Shown here: piece after piece, positions 58,801-64,000 of the stretch | Layout: every line of letters starts with the position of its first letter | Numbering within the stretch: the first letter of the stretch is position 1 | Assembly: GCA_030267565.1 (NCBI GenBank) | Contig: BRXU01000007.1 | Location: 2,542,001-2,606,000, forward strand | DNA: 64,000 nucleotides | From: Pleodorina starrii | Taxonomy: Eukaryota > Chlorophyta > Chlorophyceae > Chlamydomonadales > Volvocaceae | Direction: 5' to 3' | The notes under the pieces: model-generated | Told to the model about the DNA's origin: nothing | The model's database searches: none | Seen by the model: the letters and a program-made list of their open reading frames with translations, nothing else | Program-made: the position numbers and the translations under genes

Positions 58801-61800
58801 CGGTGTGCGCCGCCCCTCACAGATCTCTCACACAACCTCCCCCATGTCAACGGATCCTTCTTTCAGCCCCGCAACCATTAACACCTCCCCCCTTCCCCCT
58901 CCTCCCCGTGCTCCTCCCCGCTTGTACGATGGCAGTTGGTCGACGAGTACAAGGAGATCAAGCGCGTCTCCGACATTGAGCTCGGCATCCCCTCGCAAGT
59001 GATTGCCGGGAGCAAGGTGGGGCGGCGGCGGCGGCGAGGGGGTGGGGGAGGGAGGGGTGTGAGAGGCACAGGGAGAGGCATATCGGCGGGTCGGAGGATC
59101 TATCTATTCGCGGGGTCTGCGCGGCAATGGGCGGCAGATTGGGGCCCCTGGCGCGTCGCGTGAGGCGCTGCTTCCTCTTCGCTCTCACCCACACGTGTGG
59201 GCCCCCGCCCCCGTGCCTCCCTCTCTCCCTCCCTCCTTCCGCCTCTTTGGACTGTCATACTCTACCCTCCCCCCTCCCCCCCTGCAGGCCAAGGTCGGCA
59301 CCCGCCCCGGCTCCAAGGGCGGCGGCCCGCAGTACTGCGCCAACGTGGCCATGAAGATCAACAACAAGCTGGGCGGAGTCAATGTGACGCTGTCGGGCGG
59401 ACTCAAGTGGGGCGGGGAGGGAGGGAGGGGGGGAGGGAGGGAGGGAGGGAGGGAGGAATGAGGCGGTGGAGGGCACGCGGGGGCCGGCAGTGGGTGAGTG
59501 TGTGTGTGCGCGTGTTTGGGATGGCGCATCCCGTGTTCGCGCAGTTGGCCAAAAGGGCTGGAGGGCGGAGGGGACGAACCTACCCACGAATCACCCACTC
59601 ACTCACCCACCCACCCACTCACTCACTCACTCACTCACCTTCCTGCCTGCCTCTGCTGCTGCTGCTGCCTCTGCTGCTGCACACCGCACTCGTCACTCGT
59701 CATTCCGCAGGTATCTGCCGGTGCTGGGCGGCCAGGGCGCCACGCCCTTCATGATCATGGGCGCCGATGTGACGCACCCCACGGGGGCGGCGGCGCGCGC
59801 GGACGTGCGCGACCCCTCCGTGGCTGCCGTGGTGGCCTCTATGGACAGCACTCTGGGCCGCTGGGCCACCCGCGTGCTGCTGCAGACGGGGCGGCAGGAG
59901 GTGATCACCGGCATGGCCACTGCCACCAAGGAGCTGCTGCTTGAGTTCTACAAGGCCAACAGGTGAGCGAGGGAGTGGTGGGGCGGGGGGGTCGGTGGGT
60001 CGGGTGGTCGGCAGCTGAAATCACGGTCCTTGTATTGGGTGGGGTGGGGTGGGGTGGGGTGGGGTGGGGTGGGGTGGCATCATTCCTCCGCCGCCGCGTC
60101 CCCTCGCTACAGCCCGACCGCCCCGCGCACCTCCATGCCCCTCCTCCAGTCCTTGCACTCTGAAACCCATCGCCTGACTCCCATCGCCTCAGGCAAGCCA
60201 AGCCCATGCGGATTGTCATGTACCGTGACGGCGTCTCGGAGGGGCAGTTCGATCAGGTGCTGGCGGAGGAATACATGGCCATCCGCCAGGTGCGTAGTGT
60301 ATTGGGGGGAGGGGAGGGGGGGCTGAGGGTGGCAGCTTTGGCTGGGTCGATGGACGGATGTGTTGATCGTGGACTGCGCTTCGCACCACTCAGGTCCTTG
60401 CTAATCCCTTCATCCCTCCTCGTCCCCGCCCCCCCCCAGGCCTGTAAGGAGCTGGAGGAGGGCTACCGGCCGCCCATCACCTTCGTGGTGGTGCAGAAGC
60501 GCCACAACACGCGGCTGCTGCCGGCCGACGGAGCCGCCGCGGACAACAAGTGAGGGCGGCAGCAGCAGCAGGGGAAGGGAAGGGAAGGGAAGGGGGTCTC
60601 GCTGGGTGTGACCGGGGGGGGGGCGGGACGGGGGGCGGGACGGGGTCCAAGAAGTACATATGAAACTGCAAGGGTGGTGAAGTGTGCTCCAGGTCGGCGG
60701 CTGAATCTGGTGGCTCGTCCGTCGAGCCAGCGTTGGCCTGCTGCTGGCGCCCGCCTGCTGTTTGTGAGCCCCCTCCCGCCTAGCGCCCAAGCATACCTCG
60801 CGGCCCCCCCTGCCTCAACACGCTCCACCACGGCGGGTGTCAACTAGCGGCGCACCACGAGGCAGTGAGACCCCCCACCCCCCGCCCCCCAACCCCCACT
60901 CGCACCCTCAGGGGCAACGTGGTGCCCGGCGTGGTGGTGGACAAGGGCATCGTCTCTCCGGACGGCTTCGACTTTTACCTCAACTCGCACGCCGGGCTGC
61001 AGGTGGGTGCCGACTGCAGAACCCGCATCGCACGCGGGGGCCAGGCTGGGATGGGCTGGGAATCCCAGCGTCTGCAGCAATTTGCCTAGCCCCGATCAGA
61101 CGGCGCGGTTGGGGGACCTGTTCGCCGCCGCTCGGTGTGGAGTGGAGTGGCGTGGCGCACCCCGGGAGCGACCTTTCCACCGATAGATCTGATCATTTTT
61201 GGCGTGTCGTCTCGTGTCGTGTCGTGTCTCGTCTCGTCTCGGGGGGGGTTTGGGGAGCTTGGGGATGTTGTTGTTTGTCGGTGGGTCCACGTGGTGGCGG
61301 TGTGCAGACCTACCGGCGGGCTCCCCCTCTGGTCCATGTCGGCTTGCGAACAGAACGGATGCGTTTGGCACCTTTTCGCCCCGCACCCCCCCCCCCCCGC
61401 TGCTTGAAGCCCGTCAAATGATACCTGCATCCCGAGCCTGACCCCCCTCACTCGGCAACCGGCTGCTCGTGTGTCTGCAGGGAACCAACAAGCCAGCACA
61501 CTACCACGTGCTGATTGACGAGATTGGTTTCGGAGCGGACGGAGTGCAGATCCTCACCTACTGGATGTGCTACCTCTACCAGCGCACCACCAAGTACGTC
61601 GTGGCCCTCGGGGTACCGTACTGCACTGGAGGGAGGGAAGGGGGCGGACTTGAGACACATGCGCGACGCAGGAGGGGACTGGGCTGCCGTTGTGTATTGT
61701 GTGCCGCTTGCTTGTGAACCCCGCGGGAGGGAAAGGGCTTGTGCGGGTGACTGAAGGCGGCGGCGTGAGGACTCCCGCTCCTCCCCGTCCCTGCCTGCTC

Positions 61801-62517
61801 TTAAACTGCGCCTTCCCCCACCCCCGCCCTCGCGGTCCCCACCCTCCATCCAACCCCGCCCTGACCCCCCTCCCGCAGGTCGGTTAGCTACTGCCCGCCC
61901 GCTTACTACGCGGACCGCGCCGCCTTCCGCGGCCGCACGCTGCTGGTGAGTGGCGGCATTGATAGCCCACCAGTGCAGGACCCCGAGGGGGGGGTGGCGG
62001 CCCGGGTGATACCGGATACGGCAAGGCGGGGCCCCTCTGTCGACCCTTGCCTGGATTTCGGTTTAGTTGTGTCGTGCTGCGAGACGCTACCGAGCCGCTG
62101 CCGCGCCCACCCCGCTCGCTCCCAACGTGCGTGCATTCCAGTTTGTCGTTTTTGGTCATTCTGGCGCTGTCCCGTTCCACCTCATTCAGTGCACCTTCCA
62201 TTCCTGGATGGTGATGGCTGTCTCCCTTGCTTGCCCTGCTTCCCCGGACCCGCTACTGTACCTGCCCCGTTGCCGCCGCCCCCTTTCCCCGGGCCCCCTG
62301 ACCCTCCCCTCCCCACCTGGTTTCACATCTGTTTGCCTACCTGACTGCCTCCCCCCCCTTTCCCCCTCACCCCCCTAAGGCCGCCTCCTCGTCCGCTTCG
62401 GACAGCGCCAGCGAGGCGGGCTCCGTGCGCGGGGCGCAGGGCCCGGGTGGCGCCAGCGGCCCCGCCAGGTTCGCCGGTATCAACAAGGGGCTGGGCAACG
62501 TGCTGTACTTCATGTGA
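50868..62517 (+). CDS. AGO: Argonaute, slicer-competent, Gly/Arg-rich
   Basis: Argonaute binds small RNAs and cleaves or represses matching transcripts. 27 exons, all in phase, give 1057 aa: 50868-50880, 50964-50996, 51408-51623, 51821-51915, 52290-52418, 52641-52692, 53012-53271, 53707-53790, 53999-54091, 54220-54354, 54786-54959, 55115-55218, 55884-56003, 56307-56415, 56745-56914, 57343-57409, 57919-58002, 58295-58462, 58936-59016, 59288-59406, 59711-59962, 60193-60289, 60440-60549, 60912-61002, 61481-61593, 61879-61945 and 62380-62517. Residues 1-87 are Gly/Tyr/Arg repeats. The N domain (about 105-370) is split by a second RGG block (about 177-205). PAZ is at about 430-540, ending in YIPAELC. 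A third short RGG run lies near 660. The MID pocket has Y707, K711, Q723, K752 and K756. PIWI has GADVTHP D788, E832, D865 and the HYH histidine (959/961). The start was chosen because exon 1 opens the Gly-rich frame. Confidence 0.95.
60036..60077. repeat. (GGGGT)n run in an Argonaute intron
   Basis: Eight or so GGGGT units lie in the intron between exons 21 and 22. Other Argonaute introns hold (CT)n at about 55782-55829, (ATCC)n at about 57248-57281, (GGGA)n at about 58008-58038 and 59415-59456, and (CTCA)n at about 59590-59637. The G-run can in principle form G-quadruplexes in the pre-mRNA. Confidence 0.8.
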
Positions 62518-63781
62518 GGCAGCCAACCAGCAGGTGCTTGAGCAGGAGGCTGGCTGTGTGGCGGGGCTGAGGGGGGGGAAGCGGCTTGCCGGTGAGGATG
62601 GCGGGCGGGGTCGGGTCAGCAGAGAATGGACCGCGAGATGGACAGCTGGGGGTCGCCGATGGCCCCCTGGCGGTCTGCAGTGGGAGGGCGCAGGCTGCTG
62701 CTCCCTCTGCTGCTGCGACTGCTGATCTGGCAGCATTGCTGGTCGATAAGCAGTAATGCTGAGGAGGGACATGAAGTGACGTGCGTGTGTCCATTGCGCC
62801 GTGCCTTTGTATGAACGCCGGTGTGGCAGCACGGCGGGCGTGTGGTCGCTCAGGCGTTCTTGTTTGCGGTCCGATCGACCAAAACTTGTGTGTTAAAGAT
62901 TTGTGGCATTTTCAAATAAAGGCTTTGTCCGACGTGCTGTGTATATGGCCTAAAAGATTCTCCCCTCCTGGCAGAGATGATTGTTCACAAGTAGGTGGTA
63001 CGAAGGAGGAAGTACGGCAGATGGCGTGTGCCGGCCGTTGCCTTAATCAGTCCGGTTCGGGCGAGTGTGTCTGCCCGTGGTGGATGGCGCCCGCTTGAAC
63101 CATTTTCAATCTGGCAATTTACACAAGGTTGAAAAGAATCTGGCATGGTAGGTTTAGCGCGCGTCGTTAAGTACGGAGTGTATCCGTGCGCTGGTCGGGG
63201 GCCCGGGCATGTCGATGGCATGTTGACGTGCTCTTCGAGCCCCCCCCCCCGGCTGCCAGTCGTTTTGTGTGTGGTCAAATGTCGTAACTATGCCGGTGAA
63301 GGCAGACATTGGAGGACTGAGGGGCGCCACTCACGCGGGTCCGTTGGTCAGCTGCGTTGTTCGCCCAAACGCCAATCTGTACAATCTGTAATTCATTCCG
63401 CACTGTTGAGACCCCGACACGTGAGCATGCGTACTGGCGACTACAGCTGACCTGACCTGACCTGTTTACGCTGGACCTCAAGCCCTAGCGTGTGTAAACG
63501 GAGCAGACTGTTGCCTCTTCGGCGGGTACAGACCACTACCGCGCTGACCGCATTTTCGAGAAAGACGGGTTGCTTTTCCCACTCCTCCGTGTCTGGGCTC
63601 CGTCTCACTCGAATCACATCTGGGTACCCGCACGCATTCTTCCCAGGTTTGCCAGACACATCATTGGTTGCTTGACATTCAACCGTGATGGGTTCTACCA
63701 GTGCAGGGGATTGGGACATGGCTAAAAAGCTATGCATATGACCTACTGTCCGTCCCACCACACCCCCCACATGGGTTGCAG
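62518..63781. other. Argonaute 3' UTR and downstream intergenic region
   Basis: TGTAA at 63387-63391 is a possible poly(A) signal, about 870 nt after the stop. No further coding exon is recognised before 63782. Confidence 0.45.
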
Positions 63782-63879
63782 AGCCCTCGGTGAAGGTCAG
63801 GACCGAACTGGTGACCTTCCGCTCACAAATCCAGTGCCCTAATTCTCAGCACTTCCCGGAGAGGACATCCTACTTACAG
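63782..63879 (+). CDS. Possible internal exon of a further gene
   Basis: Between a cag acceptor (ending 63781) and a cag/gtgggg donor (63879/63880) lies an open frame reading EPSVKVRTELVTFRSQIQCP and then NSQHFPERTSYLQ. It has ordinary amino-acid composition, unlike the repeat frames around it. It would belong to a gene extending beyond the right edge. The family is not recognised and no partner exon is visible. Confidence 0.35.
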
Positions 63880-64000
63880 GTGGGGTGCCGGGCAGGTGGG
63901 GAATGTTTTGTGGGTGATGGTGGATCGGTGGGGGAAGCTGGCAAGTTGGGTAGCCTCCCACTCCCACTCCCACTCCCACAGTGTGCTCGTTCTTCCCGCC

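Overview
The window is nuclear DNA of a green alga, most likely a volvocine (Chlamydomonas/Volvox-type) chlorophyte. The reasons are GC-rich exons with many GT-AG introns, TGTAA-type poly(A) signals, (GCGTC)n, (TGCC)n, (CT)n and (TCCA)n tracts, a tRNA-derived SINE, and a recognisable green-algal HAP2/GCS1 gamete fusogen. No bacterial-style operons are present. Gene models were built by hand by chaining exons through matching splice phases. Every complete model sums to a multiple of three, which is an internal check but not transcript evidence.

Layout: 1-3.4 kb is repeat DNA (short-unit satellite array, a 0.65-kb SINE with a 16-bp target-site duplication, and a dispersed repeat). 3.9-11.8 kb (+) is HAP2 (13 exons, 995 aa). 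13.1-16.9 kb (-) is a pirin (9 exons, 296 aa) with a duplicated last exon. 17.8-19.5 kb (+) is an unrecognised gene running into a Ty3-type gag/LTR remnant (19.6-21.4 kb). 21.4-25.3 kb is repeat-rich. 25.4-29.9 kb (-) is an F-box/LRR gene (11 exons, 529 aa). 30.3-31.7 kb (+) is an unrecognised membrane/coiled-coil protein. 32.9-35.8 kb (+) is a reticulon (9 exons, 359 aa). 37.9-45.0 kb (-) is a 10-exon, 1381-aa protein combining several winged-helix segments resembling LOTUS/OST-HTH, a CCCH zinc finger and a degenerate EXD1/Egalitarian-like 3'-5' exonuclease fold. 45-50.9 kb is repeat-rich and holds a long inverted repeat (about 316-bp arms) and a LINE fragment. 50.9-62.5 kb (+) is an Argonaute (27 exons, 1057 aa) with Gly/Arg-rich segments, a complete 5'-phosphate pocket and an intact DEDH slicer tetrad. 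A possible first visible exon of another gene lies at 63.8 kb.

The most interesting feature is the divergent pair at 38-62.5 kb. In animals, LOTUS-domain proteins and the catalytically dead exonuclease EXD1 work with PIWI-clade Argonautes. Here a single algal protein appears to carry both modules plus a CCCH finger, with all recognisable catalytic acidic positions lost, and sits head-to-head with a slicer-competent Argonaute. The interval between them contains a large inverted repeat able to fold into long dsRNA. Two further near-perfect hairpins sit in introns of HAP2 and of the 30.3-kb gene. Functional linkage is inference; the gene contents and motifs are read directly from the sequence.
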